DNA of 64,000 nucleotides from Arthrobacter sp. zg-Y1171 (GCF_025244845.1 NZ_CP104264.1:186001-250000), one strand, 5' to 3'. Shown: positions 1 to 9,312, counted from the stretch's first letter. Program-made: numbers and translations. Notes: generated by a model not told the origin, from the letters alone.

Positions 1-582
1 GAGCCCGCCGGGGACGCCGGTGAGGTTCCGGCGGAAGCGGCGGGTGGCGCCCTTGAAAATGAAGTAGCCGCCGATCCCCACCACTACCAGTCCGGCGAGG
101 CCCAGAATCCATTGGCCCGCTGGTACCGCCAGCAGGCGGGCGGTCCAGCTGACCGAGGAAGAGCTGCCGCCGTTGCTGCCGCGGCCCAGGGCGAACGAAG
201 CGAAAATGGTTCCGATACCCCCGTAAACGAGCACCTGTCCGGCGTTGCTGGCCCGGTCCTTCCAGAGCTCCTTTTCCTTCAGCTGCTGTCCGGCAAGGAA
301 GATGCGGCTGAGCTGGAACAGCGCCAGGGCGTAGCAGCCGAGGAAGCAGAACCAGAGGAGCACGTACCCGGCGGGCTGTTTGGCCACAGCGGCTACGGCT
401 CCGCTGGTGTCCGCGTTGCCGGATCCTCCGGCGTTGATCTGCAGGGCGATCGCGCCGATGACAATGTGTACGATCCCGCTTGCCACGTAGCCCACCCGGG
501 CGAACCGCTCGAAGGCCGTGGAATCGGCGGCGCGCTCGGCGGCCTGGCTGACGGGGCCGGTACTGCGGTTGTTCTGCTTCAA
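1..582 (-). CDS. DUF1206 domain membrane protein (3' end cut by window edge)
   Basis: The minus strand is open from a TTG start at 582 to the window edge, about 194 codons, so the C-terminus is missing. A GAAGGA ribosome-binding site lies about 9 bases upstream of the TTG, and there is no ATG nearby in frame. The N-terminal region reads TAFERFARVGYVASGIVHIV followed by further hydrophobic helices (GYVLLWFCFLGCYALALFQL, then WILGLAGLVVVGIGGYFIF). Alternating membrane segments with a VGYxxxGIVH-type opening are characteristic of DUF1206 proteins, which are usually about 270 residues with paired TM repeats. The function of the family is unknown. The plus-strand ORF over this interval is an antisense shadow. 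Confidence 0.75.
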   Translation of the reverse strand, partial: MKQNNRSTGPVSQAAERAADSTAFERFARVGYVASGIVHIVIGAIALQINAGGSGNADTSGAVAAVAKQPAGYVLLWFCFLGCYALALFQLSRIFLAGQQLKEKELWKDRASNAGQVLVYGGIGTIFASFALGRGSNGGSSSSVSWTARLLAVPAGQWILGLAGLVVVGIGGYFIFKGATRRFRRNLTGVPGGL

Positions 583-702
583 ACCGTTTTGTCCTTCGCT
601 CCGCTGCCGGCATGCCCGCAGCTTTCCTACCTGTTCCTCCCATCCTGCCACCCATGGGGTGCGGCAGTGCCACCGCACGGACGGCGGCGTTAGGCTTTCC
701 AC

Positions 703-1089
703 ATGGATGCGGGTGAGCTTAAACGATTGTGCCTGTCCCTGCCCGGAGCGTTTGAAGATTTCCCCTTCGGGCCGGAGTCCTCGGTGTTCAAGGTGCGGGC
801 TGCCGGCGGCAAGGCGAAAATGTTTGCCCTGACCGCCCTCGCCGGCGAGCCCCTGATGATCAGCCTGAAGTGCGAACCTGAGCTGGCCCTCCAGCTGCGC
901 GCCGCCCATCCGGAAATCACGGGCGCCTGGCACATGAACAAGACGCACTGGAACCAGGTGGAAGTTGCCTCCGGCCTGCCGCACGGCATGATCCGGGACC
1001 TGGTGGAGGACTCCTATGACCTTGTGGTGGCGTCGCTGCCGCGAAAGGACCGGGAATCACTCGAGTGGAAGGGCCTGGCGGGCGGATGA
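703..1089 (+). CDS. MmcQ/YjbR family protein
   Basis: A 128-residue protein covering the whole length of the MmcQ/YjbR family (CyaY-like fold). Family-typical features are the opening LKRLCLSLPGAFEDFPFGPE, a central KMFAL segment, SLKCEP, and the closing MNKTHWNQV and LVEDSYDLVVASL motifs. Members are small putative DNA-binding proteins of unknown role. The TGA stop overlaps the ATG of the downstream DUF1990 gene (ATGA), which suggests translational coupling of the two. Confidence 0.85.
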   Translation: MDAGELKRLCLSLPGAFEDFPFGPESSVFKVRAAGGKAKMFALTALAGEPLMISLKCEPELALQLRAAHPEITGAWHMNKTHWNQVEVASGLPHGMIRDLVEDSYDLVVASLPRKDRESLEWKGLAGG

Positions 1090-1661
1090 GGGGCAACACC
1101 GGCTTCACCTACGCGGAGCAGGGGCTAACCGAGCGGCCTTATCCGGTGCCGATGACGGACCGCTGGCCGGCGGGTTACCGGCTGGTGCTGCGCAAGGAAG
1201 AACTGGAGGTGGCCGATCCGCGGGCCGGGTTCCTCCGCCTCACCAACGGGCTGCTGGACTGGGACCTGCATCGCCGGGCGGGGCTGTCGGTGCCCCCCGG
1301 CACGCCCCGCGCCGCCCCCGGTGTCGACATGGCGTCGGGGGTCGGGTTCTGGCGGGTGCGCTACTACGCGCCGTGCCGGGTGATCTGGGCAGCGGAAGCG
1401 GTGGTCGACGACGACGGCTCGCCGGTCCGCGGGCAGCGCAGCGGTTTTGGCTACGGGACCTTGGCAGGACACCCGGAGCGCGGCGAAGAAGGCTTTTATG
1501 CCGAACTGGACGAGCAGGGCCGGTTGTATTTCCGGACCGCCGCCTACAGCCGGCCAGGCAACCGGCTGGTGGGTGCCGCGAACGCCGTCAACGTGAGGGT
1601 CCAGCAGTTCTACACCAACCGGTACTTTGCTGCTGCCTACCGGCTGGCTTCCGGGAGCTGA
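1086..1661 (+). CDS. DUF1990 family protein
   Basis: An ATG at 1086 overlaps the TGA of the upstream MmcQ/YjbR gene and gives a 191-residue protein. A longer reading from 1065 lies inside that gene and is less likely. The sequence has the DUF1990 pattern: an N-terminal FTYAEQGLT, a central GVGFWRVRYYAPCRVIW, then GFGYGTLAGHPERGEEGFY and a C-terminal FYTNRYFAAAYRLA. DUF1990 proteins have an SRPBCC-like fold and unknown function. It ends convergently with the GNAT gene, and the 3' ends overlap by 25 bases. Confidence 0.85.
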   Translation: MRGNTGFTYAEQGLTERPYPVPMTDRWPAGYRLVLRKEELEVADPRAGFLRLTNGLLDWDLHRRAGLSVPPGTPRAAPGVDMASGVGFWRVRYYAPCRVIWAAEAVVDDDGSPVRGQRSGFGYGTLAGHPERGEEGFYAELDEQGRLYFRTAAYSRPGNRLVGAANAVNVRVQQFYTNRYFAAAYRLASGS

Positions 1662-2173
1662 TCCCGCCGGAGGGTGAACTTCAGGGTGAGGCCGTTTTCC
1701 TCTTCCGGCATAAAGCCCGCGCTCAGGAGCAGGGATTGGGACGCGTCGTTGCCCGGTTCCGTGTAGGCAATAATCGCGTCCACCTCCGGGTGGGTGAGCG
1801 CAAACCGCGCCAAGGCCACCAACGCTTCAGTGGCGTAGCCCTGTCCCTGGCGGGAGGGTGCAACGTTGTAGCTGACTTCCACCGTGCCTTCATCCGGCAG
1901 GCCGGCGAAGCCGATGGTTCCCACCACCAGCGTGGTGGATATTTCCCGGATCAGGCGGGTGCCGAACGTTGCCGCAGCGGGACCGAGCAATCCGGCCTCG
2001 AAGAACTGGCGGGCGGCGTCGTAGTCGGTGGGCTGGGGGAAGTCCTCCGCCCAGTCCGGGTGGCGCGTCTGGATGATGAGGGCGTCCACTTCCGCCACGG
2101 TCATCAGGTCCAGCGACAGGCGCTGCGTGGGAATGCCAGCGTCTGCGGCCAGGTTCTCGGGGATTATGCTCAC
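1637..2173 (-). CDS. GNAT family N-acetyltransferase (RimJ/RimL-like)
   Basis: A 178-residue protein with the GNAT acetyl-CoA-binding signature SRQGQGYATEALVALARFAL (R/Q-x-x-G-x-G/A motif) and the following strand DAIIAYTEPGNDASQSLLLSAGF, as in RimJ/RimL-type enzymes. The likely reaction is acetyl transfer from acetyl-CoA to an amine. The substrate cannot be read from the sequence. It is a single gene, convergent with the DUF1990 gene. Confidence 0.85.
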   Translation of the reverse strand: MSIIPENLAADAGIPTQRLSLDLMTVAEVDALIIQTRHPDWAEDFPQPTDYDAARQFFEAGLLGPAAATFGTRLIREISTTLVVGTIGFAGLPDEGTVEVSYNVAPSRQGQGYATEALVALARFALTHPEVDAIIAYTEPGNDASQSLLLSAGFMPEEENGLTLKFTLRRDQLPEASR

Positions 2174-2336
2174 GAGCTAATTTTGCACGTACTTTCGGGT
2201 TTTGCTTCATTCGGCGCACCCGGACCCGGAGGGCACTACTTGGTTTGGTGCCCGACAGGTACGAAGAGCATCCGAAACGAGTTCGCCAGGAGGAGTCCGA
2301 ATAGCCCGGTGGACGTCGTGGGCTGCTGGAGCCTAC

Positions 2337-2366
2337 ACGGGCCCGGCCATGAACTGCCGGGCCCGT
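2337..2366 (-). terminator. Candidate terminator hairpin after purL
   Basis: A perfect 11-bp inverted repeat, ACGGGCCCGGC / GCCGGGCCCGT with an 8-base loop, lies 15 bases past the purL stop codon. No T-run follows on the minus strand, so it may act as a stability hairpin or a Rho-assisted end rather than a classical intrinsic terminator. Confidence 0.5.
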
Positions 2367-2380
2367 GCGGCCGCGGGATA

Positions 2381-4690
2381 CTAGCCGAAATGCTTCGGCA
2401 GGGTGCCTTCGTGCGCAGCCTTCAGCTCATCGAGGGGCAGAGTGAAGTTGCTCTGGAAGTCCAGGGCACCGATTTCGGTATCCACCACGCCGATCCGGGC
2501 ATGAGCGAAGCCGCGCGCCGAGCACATGTCCTTGAACCGGACCTCTTCGCTGCGGGCCACCGCGACGACGGCGCGGGCCTGGGACTCGGAGAACAGCAGG
2601 GTGAACAGGTCCACTCCGTCGCGTTCGCAGACTTCGCCAAGGCCGATCCGAGCACCGACGCCGAAGCGCAGGGCCATTTCGGACAGGGCGGCGGCGAGGC
2701 CGCCTTCGGAGAGGTCATGCGCGGCGTCGATCATTCCGTCGCGGGAGGCATTGACCAGCAGTTCCCCGAGCAGCTTCTCCGCCTGCAGGTCCACCTTCGG
2801 CGGCTGCCCGCCCAGGTGGCCGCGCAGGTTCGCGTATTCGGAACCGTCCAGCTCGTCCTGCGTGGTGCCCATCAGGTAAATGGCCTGGCCGTCCTGCCGC
2901 CAGCCCGACGGCGTGCGCCGGGCGACGTCGTCGAACACGCCCAGCACGCCCACCACGGGGGTGGGATGGATAGCGACGCCGCCGGTCTGGTTGTAGAGCG
3001 AGACGTTGCCGCCGGTGACGGGCACGCCGAGTTCGCGGCAGCCGTCGGCCAGTCCGCGTACGGACTCGGCGAACTGCCACATGACCTCGGGGTCCTCCGG
3101 GGAGCCGAAGTTCAGGCAGTCGGTGACCGCCAGGGGCTTTGCGCCGGCGGTGGACACGTTGCGGTAGGACTCGGCCAGGGCCAGCTTCGCGCCCTCGTAC
3201 GGGTTGAGGTAGGAGTAGCGGCCATTGGCATCGGTGGAAATCGCGACGCCCAGTCCGGTGGTTTCATCCACGCGGACCACACCGGCGTCGTCCGGCATGG
3301 CCAGGGCGGTGTTGCCCTGCACATAGCGGTCGTACTGGTTGGTGACCCAGGACTTGTCGCACATGTTCGGTGAGGCCATGAGTTCCAGGATGGCGTCCTT
3401 GACCGCGGCGCTGCCGAAGGGCCGTTCCGCGTTGAAGGAGTCGGCTTCGATGCTGTCCTGTGCGGCCGGGCGGGCCATGGGGCGCTGGTACACCGGTCCC
3501 TCATGCGCCACCGTGCGCGGATCCACGTCCACAATGGTTTCGCCGTCCCAATCGATGATCAGCCGGCCGGTGCCGGTGACCTCGCCGAGCCAGGAGTACT
3601 CCACGTTCCACTTGTCCATGATGGCCTCGAACGCTTCCACGTTCTCCGGCGTCACCACGGCCATCATGCGTTCCTGGGACTCGGACATCAGGATCTCGCC
3701 CGGAGTCAGGGTGGGATCGCGCAGCAGCACGTTGGTCAGTTCCACGTGCATGCCGCCGTCGCCGTTGGAGGCGAGTTCCGACGTCGCGCAGGAAATGCCG
3801 GCGGCGCCCAGGTCCTGGATGCCCTCCACCACGGAGGACTTGAACAGTTCCAGGCAGCACTCGATGAGCACCTTCTCCGCAAACGGATCGCCCACCTGGA
3901 CGGCGGGACGCTTGGAGGGCTTGTCCGCGTCGAAGGATTCGGAGGCCAGCACGGACGCGCCGCCGATGCCGTCGCCGCCGGTGCGGGCGCCGAAGAGCAC
4001 CACCTTGTTGCCGGCGCCGGACGCGTTGGCGAGGCGGATGTCCTCGTGGCGCATTACCCCCACAGCCAGGGCATTGACCAGGGGGTTGCCCTGGTAGACG
4101 GAGTCGAAGACCAGTTCCCCGCCGATGTTCGGCAGGCCCAGGGAGTTGCCGTAGCCGCCGATGCCGGAGACGATGCCGTGCACCAGGCGGGCAGTGTCCG
4201 GGTGGTCGATGGCACCGAAGCGCAGCGGATCCATCACGGCCACCGGGCGGGCGCCCATGGAGATGATGTCGCGGACAATGCCGCCCACGCCGGTGGCGGC
4301 GCCCTGGTAGGGCTCCACGAAGGACGGGTGGTTGTGCGATTCGACCTTGAAGGTCACAGCCCAGCCTTCACCGATGTCCACGACGCCGGCGTTCTCGCCG
4401 ATGCCCACCAGCAGGTGTTCCTTCATTTTGTCGGTGACCTTGTCACCGAACTGCTTCAAATGCACCTTGGAGGACTTGTAGGAGCAGTGCTCGGACCACA
4501 TCACCGAGTACATGGCCAGCTCCGCCGCGGTGGGGCGGCGGCCCAGGATCTCCACGACACGGTGGAATTCGTCTTCCTTCAAGCCGAGCTCGGCCCATGG
4601 CAGTTCCGTGTCCGGGGTGGCGGCGGCGTGCTCAACGGTGTCGATGCGGAACTTCTTCTGCTCAGCGGCAGCACTGGGGGAAACGGTCAT
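2381..4690 (-). CDS. purL: Phosphoribosylformylglycinamidine synthase subunit PurL
   Basis: A 769-residue small-type PurL that carries the ATP-dependent FGAM synthetase activity of de novo purine synthesis, using ammonia delivered by PurQ with PurS as bridge. Visible family motifs include [15 protein letters not shown], the [10 protein letters not shown] segment, [39 protein letters not shown] and the C-terminal HDLSEGGLA. Length and motif order fit the Bacillus/actinobacterial PurL rather than the large fused PurL. Its ATG overlaps the purQ stop by four bases (ATGA), so the two are coupled in a purS-purQ-purL operon. Confidence 0.97.
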   Translation of the reverse strand: MTVSPSAAAEQKKFRIDTVEHAAATPDTELPWAELGLKEDEFHRVVEILGRRPTAAELAMYSVMWSEHCSYKSSKVHLKQFGDKVTDKMKEHLLVGIGENAGVVDIGEGWAVTFKVESHNHPSFVEPYQGAATGVGGIVRDIISMGARPVAVMDPLRFGAIDHPDTARLVHGIVSGIGGYGNSLGLPNIGGELVFDSVYQGNPLVNALAVGVMRHEDIRLANASGAGNKVVLFGARTGGDGIGGASVLASESFDADKPSKRPAVQVGDPFAEKVLIECCLELFKSSVVEGIQDLGAAGISCATSELASNGDGGMHVELTNVLLRDPTLTPGEILMSESQERMMAVVTPENVEAFEAIMDKWNVEYSWLGEVTGTGRLIIDWDGETIVDVDPRTVAHEGPVYQRPMARPAAQDSIEADSFNAERPFGSAAVKDAILELMASPNMCDKSWVTNQYDRYVQGNTALAMPDDAGVVRVDETTGLGVAISTDANGRYSYLNPYEGAKLALAESYRNVSTAGAKPLAVTDCLNFGSPEDPEVMWQFAESVRGLADGCRELGVPVTGGNVSLYNQTGGVAIHPTPVVGVLGVFDDVARRTPSGWRQDGQAIYLMGTTQDELDGSEYANLRGHLGGQPPKVDLQAEKLLGELLVNASRDGMIDAAHDLSEGGLAAALSEMALRFGVGARIGLGEVCERDGVDLFTLLFSESQARAVVAVARSEEVRFKDMCSARGFAHARIGVVDTEIGALDFQSNFTLPLDELKAAHEGTLPKHFG

Positions 4691-5463
4691 GACTTGCCTC
4701 CGGCAACGAGCGAGTTGAGTACAGAGCTGAAGATGCGCAGCCCGTCGGTGCCGTAGCCCAGGCCGACCTCGCCGTAGGCGGAGGAATCCGGGCCGAAGCC
4801 GGGTTCGACGGCGTGTTCGGGGTGGGGCATCAGCCCGACGACGTTCCCTGCTGCGTTGGAAATGCCGGCGATGCCGCGGCGGGACCCGTTGGGGTTCCCG
4901 CCGTCGTAGCGGAAGACCACCCGGCCTTCGCCTTCCAGCTCGTCCAGCGTCTTCTCATCCGCGACGTACTGTCCGTCCTGGTTTTTCAGCGGAACAACCA
5001 TGCCGGCGCCGGGTTCGTAGGCGGAGGTCCAGGCGGTGCTGTTGTTTTCCACCCGCAGCAGCTGGTCCGCGCAGGAGAACCTCAGGTGGTTGTTCTTGAT
5101 CATGGAACCGGGCAGAAGGTGCGCCTCGGTGAGGATCTGGAAGCCGTTGCAGATGCCCAGTACGGGCATGCCGCCGGCGGCGGCGTCCACTACCTTTTCC
5201 ATGAGCGGTGCGAAGCGGGCAATCGCGCCGGCGCGCAGGTAGTCCCCGTAGGAGAACCCGCCGGGGATGATCACGGCGTCCACTGACTGCAGATTCGCTT
5301 CGGCGTGCCAGAGCCCGACGGCGGTGCCGCCGGCGATGGTTACCGCGCGGGCGGCGTCGCGGTCATCCAGGGTGCCGGGGAAGGTGATGACACCCACCCG
5401 GACCGCGCGGAGCGCGTCGTTTTCGGGGGCAACGGAAAAGTCGCCGATCAGGGGGGTACTCAA
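4687..5463 (-). CDS. purQ: Phosphoribosylformylglycinamidine synthase subunit PurQ
   Basis: A 258-residue class I glutamine amidotransferase that supplies ammonia to PurL. The catalytic cysteine sits in [11 protein letters not shown] (Cys105), the [16 protein letters not shown] segment is typical of PurQ, and the His/Glu pair is in [10 protein letters not shown] near the C-terminus. A 20-residue N-terminal extension precedes the first strand ([13 protein letters not shown]), so a start at an internal codon is possible. It lies 2 bases downstream of purS and overlaps purL by 4 bases. Confidence 0.96.
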   Translation of the reverse strand: MSTPLIGDFSVAPENDALRAVRVGVITFPGTLDDRDAARAVTIAGGTAVGLWHAEANLQSVDAVIIPGGFSYGDYLRAGAIARFAPLMEKVVDAAAGGMPVLGICNGFQILTEAHLLPGSMIKNNHLRFSCADQLLRVENNSTAWTSAYEPGAGMVVPLKNQDGQYVADEKTLDELEGEGRVVFRYDGGNPNGSRRGIAGISNAAGNVVGLMPHPEHAVEPGFGPDSSAYGEVGLGYGTDGLRIFSSVLNSLVAGGKS

Positions 5464-5465
5464 GA

Positions 5466-5720
5466 TCAGGCCTCCGGGATTACTTCAACGCGGGTGACGT
5501 CTTCGATCACGGGGTTGGAGAGCAGGGTAGCGGCGGCGGTGCGGGCCTGCTCCAGGATTTCGGGGGTGACGTCTCCGTCTACGGTGAGCTCGAAGCGCTT
5601 GCCCTGGCGGACTCCGGCGAAGCCGGTCAGTCCCAGGCGGGGGAGCGCCCCTGCAATGGCTTTGCCCTGCGGATCGAGGATTTCAGGCTTGGGCATTACA
5701 TCAACAACGATCCGGGGCAT
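5466..5720 (-). CDS. purS: Phosphoribosylformylglycinamidine synthase subunit PurS
   Basis: An 84-residue protein of the usual PurS size. It starts [20 protein letters not shown] and contains the [16 protein letters not shown] motif conserved in PurS. It bridges PurQ and PurL in the FGAM synthetase complex. It is the first gene of the purSQL operon; the promoter must lie in the 125 bases before the upstream small gene. Confidence 0.96.
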   Translation of the reverse strand: MPRIVVDVMPKPEILDPQGKAIAGALPRLGLTGFAGVRQGKRFELTVDGDVTPEILEQARTAAATLLSNPVIEDVTRVEVIPEA

Positions 5721-5845
5721 CCGGCAGCTCCTCTAAACGAGATGGGTGGCCGCGGACCTTGCCGTCTCACGCTGATTCAGCGCTCCGCGAGCTTGCACTT
5801 GCCATTCTAGCCGCGTTACCTGCGTTACGGTGACGACTCCGGGCC

Positions 5846-6073
5846 CTAGGCCGGGATCTCCAGCTGGAAGCCGCAGACGCAGCGGAGCACGGTGGTTTCC
5901 AGCTGTACATCCACCGGTTCCTGCGGCATGGATTCCACAGTGATCGGTTCGAAGATGGAGAGCTGCCGGCTGTCCCGGGGCTGCATGGGTTCGCCGCAGT
6001 GCATGTACTCGGCGTCGTCGGACTCGAGGATCCCTCGTGCCCAGAGGTATTGGTCCTTTACTTCTATAGACAT
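5846..6073 (-). CDS. Small hypothetical protein with possible zinc-ribbon cysteines
   Basis: A 75-residue ORF with actinobacterial codon use. It contains a single Cys in MHCGEPM near residue 26 and a CVC pair in LRCVCGFQLEIP near the C-terminus. The spacing suggests a split metal site (C-G plus C-x-C-G), but this is inference. I do not recognise the family. It lies on the same strand upstream of purS and is separated from it by 125 bases. Confidence 0.55.
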   Translation of the reverse strand: MSIEVKDQYLWARGILESDDAEYMHCGEPMQPRDSRQLSIFEPITVESMPQEPVDVQLETTVLRCVCGFQLEIPA

Positions 6074-6205
6074 TTTCGCGCTTTCAGTCGGTCCGGAACT
6101 CCGTTGTCCGGGAGAATACTAAGCATGCTTATTCAATAGTAGGCCATGAGGTGTAGGGTCGGGGGCCATTGTGTGAGCTGGATTACCTCTGGTTAGAGTG
6201 GGGCC

Positions 6206-6700
6206 GTGAGACTCCTGCAAGCAAGCCCGGCCACGGTCCGCCGGCTAATGAACGCGTGGCCGCCCTTTGCCTTTACCGGCATTCGGATCACCCGACTGGA
6301 CCCTGAATACCTGGGTGTCTCTGTGCGGCTGCGGTCCTACTGGTGGAACAAGAACGTGGCCGGCGTGCATTTCGGCGGCTCCCTGTTCGCGATGACGGAC
6401 CCGTTCTGGATGATGATGCTGCTCCACCACCTCGGCCGCGACCACGTGGTCTGGGACCGTGCCGCGGAGATTGAGTTCCTGAAGCCGGGAAAGGGCGAGC
6501 TGACCGTCCGCTTCACCCTGGACCGGGCCGACGTCGGGCGGCTGCGCAAGCTCGCGGCCGGCGGCGACAAGGTACTTGAGTGGTTCTCGGTGGATGTTAC
6601 CGACGGTTCAGGCGACGTTGTGGCACGGGTCCGCAAGCAGGTCTACGTGCGGCTCAAGCGCGACCGGGCAGTGTCTACGGAAGGAAACGGCAATGAATAA
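6206..6700 (+). CDS. DUF4442 / hotdog-fold thioesterase-like protein
   Basis: A GTG at 6206 opens a 164-residue protein with the DUF4442 pattern: NAWPPFAFTGIRI, SVRLRSYWWNKN, HFGGSLFAMTDPFWMMML, DRAAEIEFLKPG and a C-terminal KQVYVRLK. These are hotdog-fold proteins related to acyl-CoA thioesterases (PaaI/YiiD-like). The substrate is unknown. The last codons overlap the ATG of the next small membrane-protein gene, so the two are probably coupled. Confidence 0.8.
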   Translation: MRLLQASPATVRRLMNAWPPFAFTGIRITRLDPEYLGVSVRLRSYWWNKNVAGVHFGGSLFAMTDPFWMMMLLHHLGRDHVVWDRAAEIEFLKPGKGELTVRFTLDRADVGRLRKLAAGGDKVLEWFSVDVTDGSGDVVARVRKQVYVRLKRDRAVSTEGNGNE

Positions 6701-6923
6701 CGGAGCGAACCCCCTGATCCCGACGGGCTGGGAGTTCCTGGTCACCGGAATTTCCGCGGCCCTGATCATCCTGCTGGTGGTCGCCGTCGTCCGCCTGGCC
6801 CGCTCGAGCGCAGTCACTGCCGGGGAGCGGCTCGGACTGCTTCTCTTCTGCCTGATATTCCCCGTGCTGGGACCCATTTGCACGTTGGTGATCCTGGCCC
6901 GCCGGGAAAGCGTGCGCCGGTAA
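6693..6923 (+). CDS. Small membrane protein, two TM segments
   Basis: A 76-residue protein whose ATG overlaps the end of the DUF4442 gene, preceded by an AAGGAAACGG ribosome-binding region. Two hydrophobic segments are clear: FLVTGISAALIILLVVAVVR (about residues 15-34) and LGLLLFCLIFPVLGPICTLV (about 47-66). The second, with FPVLGP and a trailing RRE, resembles phospholipase D N-terminal (PLDc_N) membrane hairpins. The function is unknown. Its stop abuts the convergent lipoprotein gene. Confidence 0.65.
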   Translation: MNNGANPLIPTGWEFLVTGISAALIILLVVAVVRLARSSAVTAGERLGLLLFCLIFPVLGPICTLVILARRESVRR

Positions 6924-7478
6924 CTAGAGGGAGCCGTCCGCGGGGCCCAGCAGGGCGGTAAGCCGTTCCCAGCGTGAAATCTGGCACCCGTCAGTCAGCG
7001 AGAAGGTTGTGTCCACGGCCTCGCCGCGAACCATGCCGGTGACGTGTGCGCGCTGCATTCCGCGGATCTCCTGGGTGCACATCAAGCCCGCAGCCGGCTC
7101 CGCGAGGGCGGCTGCCCCCTGTTCCGCGAGCACGGCACAGGCACCGGCAGGATCCGGTACGGTCGAGCCTTCCCGGGGCGCGGCGCCGTCGCACTGCAGC
7201 GTCCACGTGCTGCTCGGCGTCGTTCCGTCCGCACTGAACTCGACGGTCAGCGAGACCGGTGCCTCCGCCGCGGTCCCGCCGGTCCCGGGAGCGGGGGTAG
7301 GGGAGCCGGTCGGTGTGGGCGAACCGACAGGCGAGGCCGGCGCCGTCGTTGACTCACTGGGGGAGCCCGTGGATTCCCCGGAATCCGGAGAACGGCCGGA
7401 ATCGGCGCCGCAGGCTGCCAACAGGACGGCGGAGCACAGCAGCATGGGGACTACTGCTATTCCTCGAATGTTGCGCAC
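6924..7478 (-). CDS. Lipoprotein with subtilisin-inhibitor-like (SSI) domain
   Basis: 184 residues. An N-terminal lipoprotein signal peptide ends in LLAAC (lipidated Cys23), followed by a Ser/Pro/Thr/Gly-rich linker to about residue 70. The rest matches the Streptomyces subtilisin inhibitor fold: SLTVEFSADG, WTLQCDG, DPAGACAVL, MCTQEIRGMQRAHVTG and the terminal GCQISRWERLTALLG. Known SSI proteins are secreted, disulfide-bonded inhibitors of serine proteases. Here the domain appears tethered to the membrane. Whether it still inhibits proteases is not known, since the reactive-loop residues of classical SSI are not clearly recognisable. Confidence 0.85.
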   Translation of the reverse strand: MRNIRGIAVVPMLLCSAVLLAACGADSGRSPDSGESTGSPSESTTAPASPVGSPTPTGSPTPAPGTGGTAAEAPVSLTVEFSADGTTPSSTWTLQCDGAAPREGSTVPDPAGACAVLAEQGAAALAEPAAGLMCTQEIRGMQRAHVTGMVRGEAVDTTFSLTDGCQISRWERLTALLGPADGSL

Positions 7479-7524
7479 TGTTCGGCCTCCATTGGTAGCG
7501 GAGCCACCAGCCTAGCCAACGCTG

Positions 7525-8049
7525 TCAAGCAGGGTCGGTCGTATCCGCAGCAGCGTCTGCCTGCGCCGCGAAGTAGGCATCCTGGCTTGGGAAGTAATCT
7601 TCGAAGTCCGGCGCCGGGCCGCCGCTGCGGGCGGCCAGCAGCCGGTCCAGATAGTATTCCCAGCCCGGCCCGATGCTTGAAGCGGCCTGCGGGTCCTCCA
7701 GATGGTGGATGAAATCCAGTGCGGTGCCGGCCGGATCATCCCGGAGCCGGATCTCCAGGTCCCAGCCGCCGTATTCATCCTCCACCAGCAGGCGCAGCAG
7801 TTCCGGAGAGACGCACTCCGCTATCCGGACCCGGCTCCAGGGCAGGCCCTCTTCGAAGAGCAGCTGCAGGTCAACGGTGCCGCCCCTGCCCGGGGTTCCT
7901 TCCCAGCGGCCGAACCACTGGGCCGTCAGCTCGGGGTCGGTAAAGCTGGGCCACACGGCCGCAGCCGGTTCGGGAAAACTGCGGTGGAGAATCAGGTCGT
8001 AGGACTCGGGTCCGGTGCGGATAACCCGGCCGGTCGGTTCTGGCTGCAT
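7525..8049 (-). CDS. SRPBCC (AHSA1/START-like) protein
   Basis: I place the start at the ATG at 8049, giving 174 residues (MQPEPTGRVIRT...). The longer reading extends into the preceding gene. The sequence has the AHSA1 layout: the opening YDLILHRSFPEPAAAVWPSF, then FTDPELTAQWFGRWEG, VRIAECVSPELLRLLVE, and a C-terminal GPGWEYYLDRLLAA followed by a FEDYFPSQ tail. These proteins bind hydrophobic ligands in a helix-grip fold. Specific function unknown. The first 58 bases overlap the 3' end of the upstream glycosylase gene, which suggests an operon. Confidence 0.8.
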   Translation of the reverse strand: MQPEPTGRVIRTGPESYDLILHRSFPEPAAAVWPSFTDPELTAQWFGRWEGTPGRGGTVDLQLLFEEGLPWSRVRIAECVSPELLRLLVEDEYGGWDLEIRLRDDPAGTALDFIHHLEDPQAASSIGPGWEYYLDRLLAARSGGPAPDFEDYFPSQDAYFAAQADAAADTTDPA

Positions 8050-8972
8050 AGCTGTCCTCCAAAGGGTTCCAGCAGGCTCAGGATGCGCGCCCGCAACTGC
8101 TGCGATTCCTCGGCGAAGCCGCGTTGTGCGGCTGCGTACTGCGCCCGGCCGGCCGGAGTTTCCACCGCAATCGGGGTGTAACCCCAATCGGCCAGGTCGT
8201 AAGGGGAGGCGCACATGTCCATTTCCCGGATGCGCCAGGACAGCTCGAAGGCGTCCATAACCACCTCACTGGGGAGCAGCGGCACCAGTTTGTAGGCCCA
8301 TTTGTACAGGTCCATGTTGGCGTGCAGGCAGCCGGGCTGTTCCAGGTCGCGCTGGTTCTCGCGGGTGGGTTTGAGCTCGTTCAGGGGCACTGCTTCCGGG
8401 GTGTAGAACCGGAAGGCATCGAAGTGGGTGCAGCGGATCTTGCTGCGTTCCACCAGTTCGTCCGTCCCGGCGGCACCGAGCCGCAGCTGCAGGTAATCGT
8501 GCCGGATGCCGTTGTCCTCCGACTTGTAGGCCATGGCCCACTCGTGCATACCGAAGCATCCGAGCACCGGCTTCCGGGCGGCCGTGCGGGAAAGCAGCAT
8601 GGTGGTGAACCCCAGGGCGTCTCCGCGCACCGCGGCGAACCCATCGGCGTCCACAATGACGGCGGGTGTTCCGGCGTCGATCCCCGCGGCGTCCCGTTCC
8701 GCTTCCGTCAGTGTCCGGTAGAACTTCCACCCGGTGCGCTCGAGTGCGGACGGACCGGTGAGGACGCCGCCGGCGCCCGGGTGCCAGCGCAGCAGCTGGC
8801 CGGGTTTCTGCGAGTAGTAGGTGAAGAGGAAGTCCTCCACCGGGTGCTTCCGCCCGGCCGAGCGCCGTGCCAGGAATCCTTCGGTGAAGGGCCGGACGCG
8901 TTCTTCGTGCGCGGACTGCCGCGGCAGCCATTGGTCCTCGCTGAGGACGGTGGGGTGGGCGGGAGCAATCAC
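7992..8972 (-). CDS. 3-methyladenine DNA glycosylase-like protein (actinobacterial type)
   Basis: A GTG at 8972 gives 326 residues starting VIAPAHPTVLSEDQWL. The upstream part of the open frame lacks coding character. Recognisable segments are FLFTYYSQKPGQLLRWHPG, HEWAMAYK, IRHDYLQLRLG, THFDAFRFYTPEAVPLNE and REMDMCASPYDL, which I associate with an actinobacterial family annotated as 3-methyladenine DNA glycosylase. I see no HhH-GPD motif, so the enzymatic assignment rests on family resemblance only. The 3' end overlaps the downstream SRPBCC gene by 58 bases. Confidence 0.65.
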   Translation of the reverse strand: MIAPAHPTVLSEDQWLPRQSAHEERVRPFTEGFLARRSAGRKHPVEDFLFTYYSQKPGQLLRWHPGAGGVLTGPSALERTGWKFYRTLTEAERDAAGIDAGTPAVIVDADGFAAVRGDALGFTTMLLSRTAARKPVLGCFGMHEWAMAYKSEDNGIRHDYLQLRLGAAGTDELVERSKIRCTHFDAFRFYTPEAVPLNELKPTRENQRDLEQPGCLHANMDLYKWAYKLVPLLPSEVVMDAFELSWRIREMDMCASPYDLADWGYTPIAVETPAGRAQYAAAQRGFAEESQQLRARILSLLEPFGGQLCSQNRPAGLSAPDPSPTT

Positions 8973-9096
8973 CGTTCCATTATCCTGCCTCGCGGTACGC
9001 CCGTCATCCGCTGGTTCAGGCAGGGCTTGGTTGACGGAAAATACCAACCTGATCGTTAGTACGATAGGAGCGTAATGCCCGTCGGAAAGGTGCAGC

Positions 9097-9312
9097 ATGG
9101 TTGAGAAGGAAAGCTTTGTAACCCGGTTCATGCGGACCACGGGCAAGGTGCGGCTGATCTTCGGACCCGCGCAGCAGGGGTCGCTGGACCATCCGATGAC
9201 GGAGGAAAACCAGGCGCTGCTCAAGGAGCAGCAGGCCCAGGAAAAGGCGATGTGGGAAACCGTCACCCGGCCGGACGGAAGCAGCTACATCGTCTCGCGG
9301 AAGCCCGAATAA
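9097..9312 (+). CDS. Small conserved hypothetical protein
   Basis: A 71-residue protein preceded by GGAAAGG at good spacing. It has a basic N-terminal half (FMRTTGKVRLIFGPAQQG) and a charged helix (EENQALLKEQQAQEKAMWET) ending in RPDGSSYIVSRKPE. No signal peptide or TM segment. I recognise no characterised family. It lies between the glycosylase gene (divergent) and lysC (convergent) and is followed by a strong terminator. Confidence 0.65.
   Translation: MVEKESFVTRFMRTTGKVRLIFGPAQQGSLDHPMTEENQALLKEQQAQEKAMWETVTRPDGSSYIVSRKPE

Noticed and set aside
1016..3373. 785-codon plus-strand ORF
   Set aside because: It is antisense to the GNAT gene and purL and exists only because of the codon bias of these high-GC genes. 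The translated sequence has no family features.
3503..4756. 417-codon plus-strand ORF
   Set aside because: Antisense to purL; His/Gly/Val-rich composition typical of reverse-frame shadows.
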